From CAZSVI01 sp964610205 (lineage in GTDB: Bacteria > Bacillota > Clostridia > DSM-8532), in the NCBI GenBank assembly GCA_964610205.1, contig CAZSVI010000034.1:1-30304 (forward strand): a stretch of 30,304 nt of DNA, read 5' to 3'. The notes beneath the pieces were generated by a model. That model saw only the letters and a list, made by a program, of their open reading frames with translations. It did no database searches and was not told the origin of the DNA. Numbering within the stretch: the first letter of the stretch is position 1; each line of letters starts with the position of its first letter. Both the position numbers and the translations under genes were made by a program. Shown in pieces: positions 1 to 8,337 of this stretch.

Positions 1-50
1 AATTCTGAATACTGAATTCTGGGTTCTGAATTCTTGCGGCTTTGCCGCGG
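1..50. repeat. short iterated TTCTGAAT-type repeat and GC hairpin
   Basis: The left edge holds three close iterations of a TTCTGAA-like unit (around 3-10, 13-20 and 24-33) followed by a small perfect hairpin, GCGGC (36-40), loop TTT, GCCGC (44-48). It looks like intergenic repeat debris rather than coding sequence. The window edge cuts it, so its full extent is unknown. From 51 to 168 I see no gene or clear signal. Confidence 0.4.
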
Positions 51-168
51 TATGAATTTCTCCCTTCAATTTTTCTGATACTTTTGAAAATACAGCATTT
101 ATTGTACTTTCTCTGGTTTTAGCCCCCGCGTTTCGGTGTGCGATTCGCGAAGAGTTCATCGAAAGAGA

Positions 169-215
169 TTGACAAAATGAACAGTGTTCATTATAATTAG
201 ATGAACGCTGTTCAT
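169..215 (+). promoter_or_regulatory. promoter of the TetR-RND efflux operon with two operator palindromes
   Basis: A consensus promoter is visible: -35 TTGACA at 169-174, 17-bp spacer, -10 TATAAT at 192-197. Two near-identical inverted repeats overlap it: ATGAAC-AGT-GTTCAT at 177-191, which fills the spacer, and ATGAAC-GCT-GTTCAT at 201-215, covering the expected start point. Their centres are 24 bp apart. TetR-family proteins bind such palindromes as dimers, and the first downstream gene is a TetR regulator, so autorepression of the whole operon is the natural reading. The binding itself is inferred. Confidence 0.8.
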
Positions 216-220
216 TTTAG

Positions 221-251
221 TGAACTGAATTTAAAAGTATAATTCAGTTCA
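221..251 (+). promoter_or_regulatory. perfect inverted repeat in the 5' leader of the TetR gene
   Basis: An 11-bp perfect inverted repeat (arms 221-231 and 241-251, 9-nt loop) lies between the operators and the ribosome binding site AGGAGGTGA at 269-277. It differs in sequence from the ATGAAC operators. It could be an RNA hairpin in the leader or a site for another regulator. No T-run follows it, so it is not a terminator. Confidence 0.45.
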
Positions 252-281
252 AGCAGGTAAAAGGGTTCAGGAGGTGAGGGT

Positions 282-929
282 TTGCCTAAAATTATACCCG
301 AATTACGGGAAAGGATCGTGGAAATAGCAGAAGACTTATACGCAAAAAATTCATATACCGAAATAGATATGCGGAAGATTTCCCAGCTCTGCGGTATTGC
401 GGTCGGTACTCTTTATAATTATTTTCCGAACAAGCAGGCACTATTCGTAAGCATATTTGAAAAGTCATGGGATAGACAGGTTCAAAATATTCAAAAGGTT
501 ATAAACTCAAATATTTCAACGGTTAATAAGCTGGAGCGGGTTATTGGCAAGCTTTACCGGGATTTAATCAAATATAAGGGAATTGGTGAGGAATGCTTTG
601 AGAGAGAGATTTTTGTCCGGGAAAGGGATAAAATGATTATGCTGAAAAATGTTTTCAATCAGCTTTTTAAAAGGATTAATGAAATGGTAACCGGTTTGAT
701 TCAGGAATTATCGAGGGAACAGGGTGTTATTCTTGCTGATGGTGATATAAAGAGGCTGTCATGCATTATGCTGTATTCCCTGCCTGGGATGGCCATGCAT
801 TTTCCCGGACAGGAAAAGGATAACGTCAATTGTATTCTCGAAACGATCCATTCATATATAAAAGAAAAAGCGGTTTGTAACATAAAAAGTAAACACTGTT
901 CGGAGGATGACGTTGATGAAGAACAATAA
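282..929 (+). CDS. TetR/AcrR-family transcriptional regulator
   Basis: A 215-residue DNA-binding regulator. The N-terminal TetR helix-turn-helix spans about residues 29-48 (key stretch CGIAVGTLYNYFPNKQALF). The rest is an all-helical, poorly conserved ligand-binding and dimer domain typical of the family. The start is TTG at 282, set by the strong ribosome binding site AGGAGGTGA at 269-277. It is the first gene of an operon with an efflux adaptor and pump, and its 3' end overlaps the adaptor start by 14 nt, so the genes are translated together. It probably represses its own operon through the palindromes at 177-215 and releases them when it binds a toxic compound. The inducer cannot be read from the sequence. 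Confidence 0.9.
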   Translation: MPKIIPELRERIVEIAEDLYAKNSYTEIDMRKISQLCGIAVGTLYNYFPNKQALFVSIFEKSWDRQVQNIQKVINSNISTVNKLERVIGKLYRDLIKYKGIGEECFEREIFVRERDKMIMLKNVFNQLFKRINEMVTGLIQELSREQGVILADGDIKRLSCIMLYSLPGMAMHFPGQEKDNVNCILETIHSYIKEKAVCNIKSKHCSEDDVDEEQ

Positions 930-2193
930 GCTGTTTCCGGTTATAATAAGTATTTTTTTCTTGTTCATTTCAGGGTGTGGAAAATCTGACAATGAAACCG
1001 AACTTGAAGACAAAAAGCCTGTACCTGTAAAAGCTGAAAGTGCTGCTACAGGTACAATAACCCGCGAGTATACCTACGCGGCCAGACTGAAGCCTGAAAG
1101 GCAGGTCGCTGTTGTTCCCGAGGCGGCGGGGAAGGTACGGGAAGTATACTTTGATATTGGTGACACTGTAAAGGAAGGAGATATTCTTTTCAAGATAGAT
1201 GAAAAAAGTGTACGAGATAATATTAAGGAACTAGAAAAGCAGCTTGAAGCTGTTAACCTGAATATTGAGCTGCAGGAGCTTAGCCTTTCGTCAGCCAAAG
1301 ACGGTCAGTATAAACAGCAGGTACTTCAGCTGGAGCAGCAGGTGAAGATGGCGCAGATAGGCTATGATACCGCAAAGAAAAGTCTTCAGGACGTACAGAA
1401 TTTATATGATCAGGGAATGGCCTCACAGCAGCAGTTTAACCAGGCGGAATCGGCCTGTAGGCAGGCCGAAGTGTCACTGAATTCCGCAAGGGAGAATTAT
1501 AATTTATTTATAACCGAACTGTCTCAAACAAACATAGAAACCAAAGAAAAACAATTGGAGCAGACCGTAATTCAGAAGGAACAGTTGAAATTGTCTTTAA
1601 ACAATCTGAATGAGATGCTTGGCAAGACTGCCGTAAAGAGTCCGATATCCGGTTTGGTGGCAAGCCGTAATGTTGAAAAAGAACAGATGGTAAGTATGCA
1701 GAATGCGTCCTTTACCATCATTCAGACAGAAAATATGCTTATTGATGTTGGCGTGTCGGAAAAGGTTGTCAGTAAAGTAAATATCAATGACCAGGTCGAT
1801 ATTGTTATCGACAGTTTGTCAAAAAGTCCGTACAAAGGTGAGATATATGCGATTGCTCCATCCGCCGATGAAAGGACATCGGCTTACCTGACAAAAATAC
1901 GGCTTGATAATAAAGAACAGTTGTTTAAAGCCGGGATGTTTGCGGAGGTAAGCTTTGAAGCAGACCGCAGAAAGGATGTTGTTATTGTGCCGATAAATTC
2001 CGTTCTATCCGATGCAAGCGGGCAATATGTATTCGTTGTCGACGGGGATTCGGCAAAAAGGCTGCCCGTCCTGACAGGTCTGGATAATGGAACCCATATT
2101 GAAATCATTGAAGGCTTATCAGCCGGAGAGTCGTTGATTGTTGAAGGCCAGAATTATGTTGAAGACAACGGGCTTGTTATGGTTGTGAAATAG
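916..2193 (+). CDS. RND efflux membrane-fusion adaptor, lipoprotein (HlyD/AcrA type)
   Basis: A 425-residue periplasmic-adaptor homologue linked to an RND pump. The N-terminus is a lipoprotein signal: charged start MKNNK, a hydrophobic stretch, then lipobox ISGC with Cys21, so the mature protein is probably anchored to the outer face of the membrane. The order then fits the family: half lipoyl domain, a long coiled-coil hairpin (about residues 90-230, rich in Gln/Glu/Leu heptads), second lipoyl half (KTAVKSPISGLVASRN), beta-barrel and membrane-proximal domains. An ATG at 907 touches the ribosome binding site GGAGG (902-906). ATG 916 has a proper spacing of 9 nt and gives the better signal peptide, so I chose it. 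The pump gene follows after 42 nt. In a single-membrane cell no outer-membrane channel is expected, and none is seen. Confidence 0.92.
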   Translation: MKNNKLFPVIISIFFLFISGCGKSDNETELEDKKPVPVKAESAATGTITREYTYAARLKPERQVAVVPEAAGKVREVYFDIGDTVKEGDILFKIDEKSVRDNIKELEKQLEAVNLNIELQELSLSSAKDGQYKQQVLQLEQQVKMAQIGYDTAKKSLQDVQNLYDQGMASQQQFNQAESACRQAEVSLNSARENYNLFITELSQTNIETKEKQLEQTVIQKEQLKLSLNNLNEMLGKTAVKSPISGLVASRNVEKEQMVSMQNASFTIIQTENMLIDVGVSEKVVSKVNINDQVDIVIDSLSKSPYKGEIYAIAPSADERTSAYLTKIRLDNKEQLFKAGMFAEVSFEADRRKDVVIVPINSVLSDASGQYVFVVDGDSAKRLPVLTGLDNGTHIEIIEGLSAGESLIVEGQNYVEDNGLVMVVK

Positions 2194-2235
2194 GACAATA
2201 ATGGCTTTTGGATTTGTGCGAATGGAGGACAGGGA

Positions 2236-5200
2236 ATGAAGGTTTCAAAAATAGCCATAAACAGACCGGTAACAACGGTAATGTTTATGTTGATTGTTAT
2301 AGTTGTTGGTGTTATTTCTTACTTAAGGCTGCCACTCGATTTATTTCCGCAGATGAATATACCCTATGCGGTTGTCATAACATCTTATGAAGGTACGGGT
2401 CCAAGCGAGATAGAGTCTTTGGTAACCAAACCCCTTGAACAGGTATTGGGAACTGTCAGTAATATAAAAGAGGTATCATCCATGTCGTCCAATGAGCAGT
2501 CTGTTGTAATACTGGAGTTTACCGATGGAACGGACATGGATTTCGCGGCGTTGGATGTAAGGGAAAAGATTGATCTGGTTAAACCATATCTTCCATCGGG
2601 AGCAGGAACGCCGACCGTAATGAAGGTAGACCCGAACGCCATGGCAATTATGGATATTGGCGTAACCGGAGACTATGATCTTATTGAACTGAAGAAGATG
2701 ATTGACGAAGGAATTTTAAGCAGAATTGAAAGAATAAAAGGAGTGGCATCGGTTTCCATATCCGGTGAAAAGGAAGAGGAAATAAAAATAACCATGATCC
2801 CGGAAAAAATGAACGGTTATGGAGTTACTGCCGCTCAAATTGTCCAGATCCTCAGAACCGAGAATCTTAACCTTCCGATTGGTGAAACAAACCATGGCGT
2901 ACAATCCCTTCTGGTCAGGGTTGTGGGTGAATTTAACAGTATTGAGGATATTCGCAGCCTGCCCATACAAACAATGAGCGGAACAGTTTACTTAAGGGAT
3001 ATCGCCGTAATAACCGAAGACTTTAAAAATGTGAATTCCTTTTCATTTATTAACGGAACACCCTGTATAAACTTAAGCATTGAAAAACAGTCAACGGCAA
3101 ACACCGTTGATGTGTCAAAATTAATCAAGAAGGAAATAGCGAAACTTGAGGCCGACTATCCTGATATTCATTTTATGATGTTATCGGATAATTCAAGTAT
3201 TATACAGTTATCCGTCAATTCTGTCGTGAATTCAGCTTTGATGGGCGCATTTTTCGCCCTGTTCATTCTATACGTGTTTTTAAGGAATTTCAGAAGTACA
3301 CTTATTATTGGTGTGGCAATACCCGTTTCCATTATCTTTTCCTTCATTTTTATGTTTTTCTTCAAGCTGTCGTTGAATATTGTTTCCCTGGGCGGGTTAA
3401 CTATGGGAATTGGTATGCTTGTTGACAACTCAATTGTTGTTCTGGAAAATATCTTCCGGCACAGGGAGGATGGATTAAGCAGGGCGGAGTCGGCCTATAT
3501 CGGCGTGAAAGAAGTGGGAATTGCCGTCATTGCGTCAACATTTACAACAATTGCGGTGTTCCTGCCATTGATTTATGTAGAGGGAATGGTGGCATCCGTA
3601 TTTAAGGACATGTCACTTACAGTAACATTTTCTTTACTGGCATCATTATTGGTTGCTTTAACCATAGTCCCTATGATGGCTTCCAGGCTGCTTAAAATAA
3701 CAAAAAAAAATGATGAGGCAAAGAAAAGGCCTGTTACAAAGCTTCTTGACGGATGGGGAAGGACTTTGGACAGGATTGACACAGGGTATCGGAAATTATT
3801 GAATTGGTGCATCTACCGGAGAAGGACTACGGTTTTGATTATGCTGATGCTGTTCGGTGTAACTCTTGTTTTTGGAATAATGAATGGTATGGAAATGATG
3901 CCGTCGGTGGAAATGGGTACCTTTTCCATTGAGGCATCAACGCCGCAGGGAACTAAAGCAGAAAGAAACTTTGAGATAGCCGAGCAAATCCAGTCAGAGA
4001 CAGCATATATTACGGAAATTAAAAACATCTATGTTACCGTTTCCGGAGGTCAGACTGGTGTAAGATCCCTGATTACAGGCGGAGGCGGAGGGGGAAGCGC
4101 GGTAAGGATTACCGTTGATGTTGGGTCAAAAAGTGAACGGGATCGAAGTGTTGCTGAAATTGCGGATGAAGTCAGAGGCAAGCTGGAAGGAAAAATTCCC
4201 GGAGCGGAACTGTCCGTCAGAGCCAGTGAAATGTCAATGCCTGTCGGTATGCCGGTTTCCATACAAATCAGCGGAGATGATTTTTCCGTTCTGGAAGATA
4301 TAACCACCGATATCATGGAAATTGTACGCAGTGTGGAAGGTACAAGGGAAATTACAAGCACTCTCGATGAAGGCATCATGGAGGCACAGATATATGTGAA
4401 TAGAAACAAAGCTTCCCTTTACGGCCTTAACATGCAGACCATTGCCGGAACGCTGCAGAGCGCGGTAACAGGTAGTATTGCCACTACCTATAAGGTTGAC
4501 GGTACTGAAATAGACATCCGGGTTGTTTATGATCCGGCCAGGGTTGAATATATGAAGGATATTTCAAATATATCAATTCCAACCCAAACCGGCGGAAGCG
4601 TAACGTTAAGTGATGTCGGAAGCATGGAAATTAAAGAATCCCCATCATCTATCCGGCGTGAAGGCAACAAACGCGTTGCGGTAGTTGAGGCAGATCTGTT
4701 TGGGGTTGATACAAATTCCGCAAACCGCCAGATTGAGGATAAACTGAAGACCTATGATATGCCGAAAGGATACAGCTATGCCATTGTTGGTGAGATGGAG
4801 GAGATGACGGAATCCTATCAAAGCATATACCTTGCGATTGCGGCAGCCATATTACTGGTATATATGGTTCTGGCGGCACAATTTGAATCCTTCATACATC
4901 CCTTTACCATCATGTTTTCAATTCCCCTGTCCGTAACAGGAGCCATACTGGGCCTGGTTATTGCGGGAAAGCCTATTAGCATGCCTGCCCTTATCGGTAT
5001 ATTAATGCTGGTTGGTATTGTTGTAAACAATGCCATTGTACTGGTGGACTATATCAATCAATTAAGAGCCAGGGGGCTTACCAGAACCGAGGCCATTCTT
5101 GAAGCCGGTCCAACCCGGTTAAGGCCAATACTGATGACCATGCTGACCACGGTTCTTGCTTTGATACCAATGTCACTGGGGCTGGGAGAAGGTACGGACA

Positions 5201-5343
5201 TGATGTCACCTCTGGCAATCGCCGTTATCGGAGGATTGCTGCTTTCAACCTTTACAACACTGGTTATTATACCTGTGATATATTCAATATTTGACAGCTT
5301 AAGAAATAAGGAGACAGTTCTTTCGCTTCCAAAAAAAGAATAA
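2236..5343 (+). CDS. RND-family (HAE1/AcrB-type) multidrug efflux permease
   Basis: A 1035-residue proton-driven transporter, close to the usual 1000-1050 for the family. The layout is canonical: TM1 near residues 10-30, a large extracytoplasmic loop, a TM2-6 block around 325-480, TM7 around 529-550, a second large loop, and a TM8-12 block around 853-1020. The proton-relay segment in TM4 reads GMLVDNSIVVLENI, with Asp397 followed by Asn398 where E. coli AcrB has two Asp. The matching TM10 segment has Asn931-Asn932 (VVNNAIVLVDYI). A run of glycines near 615-621 lies in the second loop. The start ATG 2236 follows GGAGG at 2224-2228. It is the last gene of the TetR-controlled operon. Substrates could be drugs, lipopeptides or fatty compounds; I cannot choose between them. 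Confidence 0.93.
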   Translation: MKVSKIAINRPVTTVMFMLIVIVVGVISYLRLPLDLFPQMNIPYAVVITSYEGTGPSEIESLVTKPLEQVLGTVSNIKEVSSMSSNEQSVVILEFTDGTDMDFAALDVREKIDLVKPYLPSGAGTPTVMKVDPNAMAIMDIGVTGDYDLIELKKMIDEGILSRIERIKGVASVSISGEKEEEIKITMIPEKMNGYGVTAAQIVQILRTENLNLPIGETNHGVQSLLVRVVGEFNSIEDIRSLPIQTMSGTVYLRDIAVITEDFKNVNSFSFINGTPCINLSIEKQSTANTVDVSKLIKKEIAKLEADYPDIHFMMLSDNSSIIQLSVNSVVNSALMGAFFALFILYVFLRNFRSTLIIGVAIPVSIIFSFIFMFFFKLSLNIVSLGGLTMGIGMLVDNSIVVLENIFRHREDGLSRAESAYIGVKEVGIAVIASTFTTIAVFLPLIYVEGMVASVFKDMSLTVTFSLLASLLVALTIVPMMASRLLKITKKNDEAKKRPVTKLLDGWGRTLDRIDTGYRKLLNWCIYRRRTTVLIMLMLFGVTLVFGIMNGMEMMPSVEMGTFSIEASTPQGTKAERNFEIAEQIQSETAYITEIKNIYVTVSGGQTGVRSLITGGGGGGSAVRITVDVGSKSERDRSVAEIADEVRGKLEGKIPGAELSVRASEMSMPVGMPVSIQISGDDFSVLEDITTDIMEIVRSVEGTREITSTLDEGIMEAQIYVNRNKASLYGLNMQTIAGTLQSAVTGSIATTYKVDGTEIDIRVVYDPARVEYMKDISNISIPTQTGGSVTLSDVGSMEIKESPSSIRREGNKRVAVVEADLFGVDTNSANRQIEDKLKTYDMPKGYSYAIVGEMEEMTESYQSIYLAIAAAILLVYMVLAAQFESFIHPFTIMFSIPLSVTGAILGLVIAGKPISMPALIGILMLVGIVVNNAIVLVDYINQLRARGLTRTEAILEAGPTRLRPILMTMLTTVLALIPMSLGLGEGTDMMSPLAIAVIGGLLLSTFTTLVIIPVIYSIFDSLRNKETVLSLPKKE

Positions 5344-5396
5344 ATCATACCATTAGGTGTGTGATAAAGTATGTTTAGTATTTGCGCACTCCTAGT

Positions 5397-5810
5397 CTAC
5401 CAGTGCCCATTTTTTGAGACTTTTACCCATAACAGCCTTACCAATCCCCATGCAATTAAAGCATAAATTATCATGGCAACCAGGGTAGCCGGATCGAAAA
5501 CCGATCTGGCGGCAAGACCGGTGGTTGTCATTGGGTTAAATACGTTTGTAAAAGGTGCTGCCAGAATACCGGAAATTGCATACAAAAATATGGTAAATCC
5601 ACTGCCGGCATTTGCTCCAAGAAGCATAAAAATAAATCTTAACGCAAGCGACACCTCAATGAATCCAAGAACATAGTAAATTGCGTTTTTACTTTTGATA
5701 TACCATACGGGGATAGTTTCTTCGCGTACGGCTGTGCCATTGGCATATATTCTGTTTATTTCAGGCCCATTGTCTTTTGTTTTATTATCCTGTTTTTGAT
5801 TCGGTTCCAT
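5397..5810 (-). CDS. YggT-family-like small membrane protein
   Basis: A 137-residue protein on the minus strand. The first 45 residues are polar, rich in Asn, Lys and Gln. Then come about three hydrophobic segments (around 45-68, 75-95 and 108-128), with a YggT-like core: GFIEVSLALRFIFMLLGAN, then PFTNVFNP. YggT proteins are small integral membrane proteins of poorly known function, often found near cell-division or envelope genes. The ATG is preceded (minus strand) by GGGAG with good spacing. It stands alone, convergent with the efflux operon and divergent from the GntR regulator. It appears to be its own transcription unit, with an inverted repeat just upstream (5840-5859). Confidence 0.7.
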   Translation of the reverse strand: MEPNQKQDNKTKDNGPEINRIYANGTAVREETIPVWYIKSKNAIYYVLGFIEVSLALRFIFMLLGANAGSGFTIFLYAISGILAAPFTNVFNPMTTTGLAARSVFDPATLVAMIIYALIAWGLVRLLWVKVSKNGHW

Positions 5811-5839
5811 AATTCAACTCCCATTCCCGCCATAACTCT

Positions 5840-5859
5840 CTTATACATTTTAGTATAAG
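5840..5859. promoter_or_regulatory. inverted repeat upstream of the YggT-like gene
   Basis: CTTATAC (5840-5846), 6-nt centre, GTATAAG (5853-5859). This 7-bp palindrome sits 30 bp ahead of the minus-strand gene and includes a possible minus-strand -10 (TATAAG), so it may be an operator. No matching regulator is evident. Confidence 0.35.
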
Positions 5860-5910
5860 CAGAATGTAATTGTGTTATCCCGAATAAGGCAGGATAAAAA
5901 AGTAAATGTA

Positions 5911-5970
5911 TGGTATAATCCAATTTTTACTATCATGCCATGGATTTCTTAGATGTTATCCATGATTTTT
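5911..5970 (+). other. possible short transcription unit: extended -10 followed by hairpin and T-run
   Basis: An extended -10 (TG at 5911-5912, TATAAT at 5914-5919) is followed by an inverted repeat, CATGGAT (5939-5945) and ATCCATG (5958-5964), and then ATTTTTAT. A transcript started near 5926 could end about 45 nt later. There is no good -35 for it, and the stem is only 7 bp, so this may be chance in AT-rich DNA. Confidence 0.25.
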
Positions 5971-5987
5971 ATAGTCATAAAAAAGTG

Positions 5988-6025
5988 TTGACACACTTTG
6001 TATAATTGTATACAATAATACAAAG
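5988..6025 (+). promoter_or_regulatory. promoter and 30-bp near-perfect palindromic operator of the GntR-citrate synthase unit
   Basis: The -35 TTGACA (5988-5993) and -10 TACAAT (6011-6016) are 17 bp apart. A palindrome runs from 5996 to 6025 and is symmetric about 6010/6011 with one mismatched pair (A6004/A6017). Its core is the perfect 12-mer ATTGTATACAAT, which contains the -10. Many GntR regulators of the FCD/FadR type bind short palindromes with a GTATAC or similar centre, and the next gene encodes such a protein, so autoregulation by blocking polymerase is likely. The regulator-site pairing is inferred. Confidence 0.75.
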
Positions 6026-6056
6026 CGCATTACATGTTTTATAAGGAGATAGGAAT

Positions 6057-6740
6057 ATGGGAAAGATTGACCGTAATAGTGAGGAATCATCAAAATCACT
6101 CCACGGTAAAGTATTTGAGCAGTTGGAGAACGATATACTAAGTGGAAAATATAAATCCGGGGATTGTCTCAATGAAATAAAATTAACAGAAGAGATGGGT
6201 GTCAGCCGTACGCCAATCCGAGAGGCTTTCCGGCAGTTGGAATTGGAAGGGCTGATAGCATATACTCCAAACAGGGGAGTTGTGGTACGCGGCCTTTCAG
6301 TTGAAGATATTCGGGATATTTATCAGATTCGCCTGATGATTGAGGGCATGACTGCCCGAAGAGCTGCTGAGAATATAACGGACGAACAAATAAGCGAATT
6401 AGGGCAAATTATTGAATTGGAAGAGTTTTATACAAACAAAGCGGATGCCCTGCAGATTTCAAAGCTGGATACGCAGTTCCATGAAATGATATATAGAGCC
6501 AGTGGAAGTCGTCTTTTAACAAAAACACTGAAAGAATTCCATCACTATATTAAAAACACAAGAAATATTTCCCTGTCCAATATTGAGCGGGCAAAGAAAA
6601 CATATGCGGAACACAAGGTAATATTCGAAGCTATCCGTGACAGGGATCGGGAACTGTCCGAAATATTGATGGAGCAGCATGTCCGGAACGCAACGGTCTT
6701 TATTGAAAAAAATAACCGATTTCAGGTAAATGAAACATAG
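6057..6740 (+). CDS. GntR-family transcriptional regulator, FCD subfamily
   Basis: A 227-residue regulator. The N-terminal winged helix-turn-helix covers about residues 12-78, with the GntR signature LTEEMGVSRTPIREAFRQLELEGLI. The C-terminal helical FCD domain (about 85-215) keeps the expected metal/ligand residues: Asp138 and His142 (DTQFH), His186 and His208. FCD proteins usually sense small carboxylic acids through a bound divalent metal. The ATG at 6057 follows AAGGAGAT. The citrate synthase gene starts 37 nt after its stop with no terminator between, so the pair is probably one transcript. A role in tuning citrate synthase to a TCA-type acid is a reasonable inference, not something the sequence proves. 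Confidence 0.9.
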   Translation: MGKIDRNSEESSKSLHGKVFEQLENDILSGKYKSGDCLNEIKLTEEMGVSRTPIREAFRQLELEGLIAYTPNRGVVVRGLSVEDIRDIYQIRLMIEGMTARRAAENITDEQISELGQIIELEEFYTNKADALQISKLDTQFHEMIYRASGSRLLTKTLKEFHHYIKNTRNISLSNIERAKKTYAEHKVIFEAIRDRDRELSEILMEQHVRNATVFIEKNNRFQVNET

Positions 6741-6777
6741 AATAAACAAATGAATGTTTTTGAAGAGGGGGATGTCT

Positions 6778-8148
6778 ATGAGGCATGATTACACACCAAA
6801 GGAATTACAGGGGTATTATGAAAAGTCGGCTCGGATTATTGATACGGACAGCTACTACAATCCGGAGCTGTTTACGAGGCATAATGTAAAACGCGGGCTT
6901 AGAAATGAAGACGGAACAGGTGTTGTAGTAGGACTTACCGAAATTGGAGACGTACAGTCATATGAATGGATTGATAATAAGAAGGTTCCCAGGGAAGGAC
7001 GCCTGGTTTATCGCGGCATTGATGTTAATAGTCTCGTAGACGCATGTATCAAAGAAAGCCGGTTTGGATTTGAAGAATGTGCATATCTGCTTTTATTCGG
7101 AGAATTGCCAAACAGGGACCAATTGGATGAGTTCACCAGTGTATTGTCGCATCATCGATCACTGCCCGAGGGTTTTGTCCGGGATGTTATCATGAAAGCG
7201 CCAAGCACAAATATTATGAACAAATTGGCCCGTTCCATTCTGGTTGCCTATTCTTATGATCCCGATGCTGAAGATACCAGTGTTAAGAATCTGTTTCGTC
7301 AGAGCATGGAAATCATATCACGTATACCTTTAATGGCAGCATACGGATATCAGGCTAAATCACATTATCATGATGGAAACAGCCTGTTTATACATAAGCC
7401 AAGGCCTGAACTCAGTACCGCCGAGAACATTCTGTGCTTAAGCCGTCCGGATTGCGTTTATACGCCTCTGGAAGCCACAACTTTAGATATAGCCCTTATA
7501 CTTCATGCGGAACACGGCGGCGGAAACAATTCTACGTTTACGAGCCATGTGGTAGCGTCTACCGGAACTGATATTTACTCATGTATTTCTGCGGCATTGG
7601 TATCACTGAAAGGGCCTAAACATGGCGGAGCCAACCTGAAGGTTATGGGAATGATGGAGGAGATGAAGCATGAGGTTAAAAACTGGAGCAGTGACAGAGA
7701 AATAAGCGATTATCTTGTAAAAATATTTAATAAGGAAGCTTATGATCGTTCAGGTTTAATTTATGGAATTGGTCATGCAGTATATACGCTTTCCGATCCA
7801 AGATGTGTTCTGTTGAAAAAGAAAGCGAAGGAATTGGCCCATGCTAAAAATAGAATGGACGAGTATCAGCTGTACGAGAATGTCGAGCGCTTGGGTCCCA
7901 TAGTATTCAATGAATTGAAAAAGATCAACAAGCCTATGTGTGCCAATGTTGACTTTTACTCCGGCATTGTGTATGACATGTTGAATATACCCATGGATTT
8001 ATATACTCCAATCTTTGCCATAGCACGTGTCGTCGGTTTCTGCGCCCATATTATCGAAGAGGTAATCAATGGCGGACGAATTATACGTCCCGCGTATAAA
8101 AATGTAAAGGAAATAGGGGAATACATTCCGCTTTCCCGGCGAAAATAA
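6778..8148 (+). CDS. citrate synthase (Si type)
   Basis: A 456-residue enzyme that condenses acetyl-CoA with oxaloacetate to give citrate. The catalytic triad of the family is present: His282 in KGPKHGGAN, His333 in IGHAVYTLSDPR and Asp392 in NVDFYSG. The N-terminus (about 45 residues before the first core helix) and total length resemble long clostridial forms. In-frame ATGs exist at 6754 and 6772. I chose 6778 because GAGGGGG at 6765-6771 then has a 6-nt spacing. The enzyme could feed glutamate synthesis through a partial TCA path. No aconitase or isocitrate dehydrogenase gene lies next to it. A 2-methylcitrate activity cannot be excluded from sequence alone. Confidence 0.92.
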   Translation: MRHDYTPKELQGYYEKSARIIDTDSYYNPELFTRHNVKRGLRNEDGTGVVVGLTEIGDVQSYEWIDNKKVPREGRLVYRGIDVNSLVDACIKESRFGFEECAYLLLFGELPNRDQLDEFTSVLSHHRSLPEGFVRDVIMKAPSTNIMNKLARSILVAYSYDPDAEDTSVKNLFRQSMEIISRIPLMAAYGYQAKSHYHDGNSLFIHKPRPELSTAENILCLSRPDCVYTPLEATTLDIALILHAEHGGGNNSTFTSHVVASTGTDIYSCISAALVSLKGPKHGGANLKVMGMMEEMKHEVKNWSSDREISDYLVKIFNKEAYDRSGLIYGIGHAVYTLSDPRCVLLKKKAKELAHAKNRMDEYQLYENVERLGPIVFNELKKINKPMCANVDFYSGIVYDMLNIPMDLYTPIFAIARVVGFCAHIIEEVINGGRIIRPAYKNVKEIGEYIPLSRRK

Positions 8149-8269
8149 AATAAAGCAAATGCATCGACCCGTTAAAGTATCCGAACCACCCGCTGCGTTT
8201 ACTTTCATTTATAACCCTGAACAGTAACGATCACAATGGTTGTTGGCCTGTAAACCTGGAAACTGAATG

Positions 8270-8297
8270 TTGCTTTACTCTTTTTTTATGGTAAAAT
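8270..8297 (+). promoter_or_regulatory. candidate promoter of smc
   Basis: TTGCTT (8270-8275), 16-bp spacer, TAAAAT (8292-8297), about 40 bp before the smc start. A second -10-like TATAAT is at 8312-8317 but has no matching -35. The 189-bp gap after citrate synthase shows no clear terminator. Confidence 0.4.
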
Positions 8298-8337
8298 AGG
8301 TGTGTTGACCATATAATGATTTTCCGGGGTGTAAGGA

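Noticed and set aside
4078..4110. Glycine run in the RND pump as a possible sequence artefact
   Set aside because: The frame continues through it without disruption into conserved pump sequence, and Gly-rich loops at this position are seen in related pumps.
4050..4409. 119-codon open frame on the minus strand inside the RND pump gene
   Set aside because: It lies wholly antisense to a clear AcrB-family frame, has no recognisable domain and is Ser/Pro/Thr-rich as expected from the shadow of that gene.
5389..5412. Small hairpin (GCACT/AGTGC) followed by CCATTTTTT between the pump and the YggT-like gene, as a terminator
   Set aside because: The stem is only 5 bp with an 11-nt loop, and the T-run belongs to the last codons of the minus-strand gene. 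Too weak to call.
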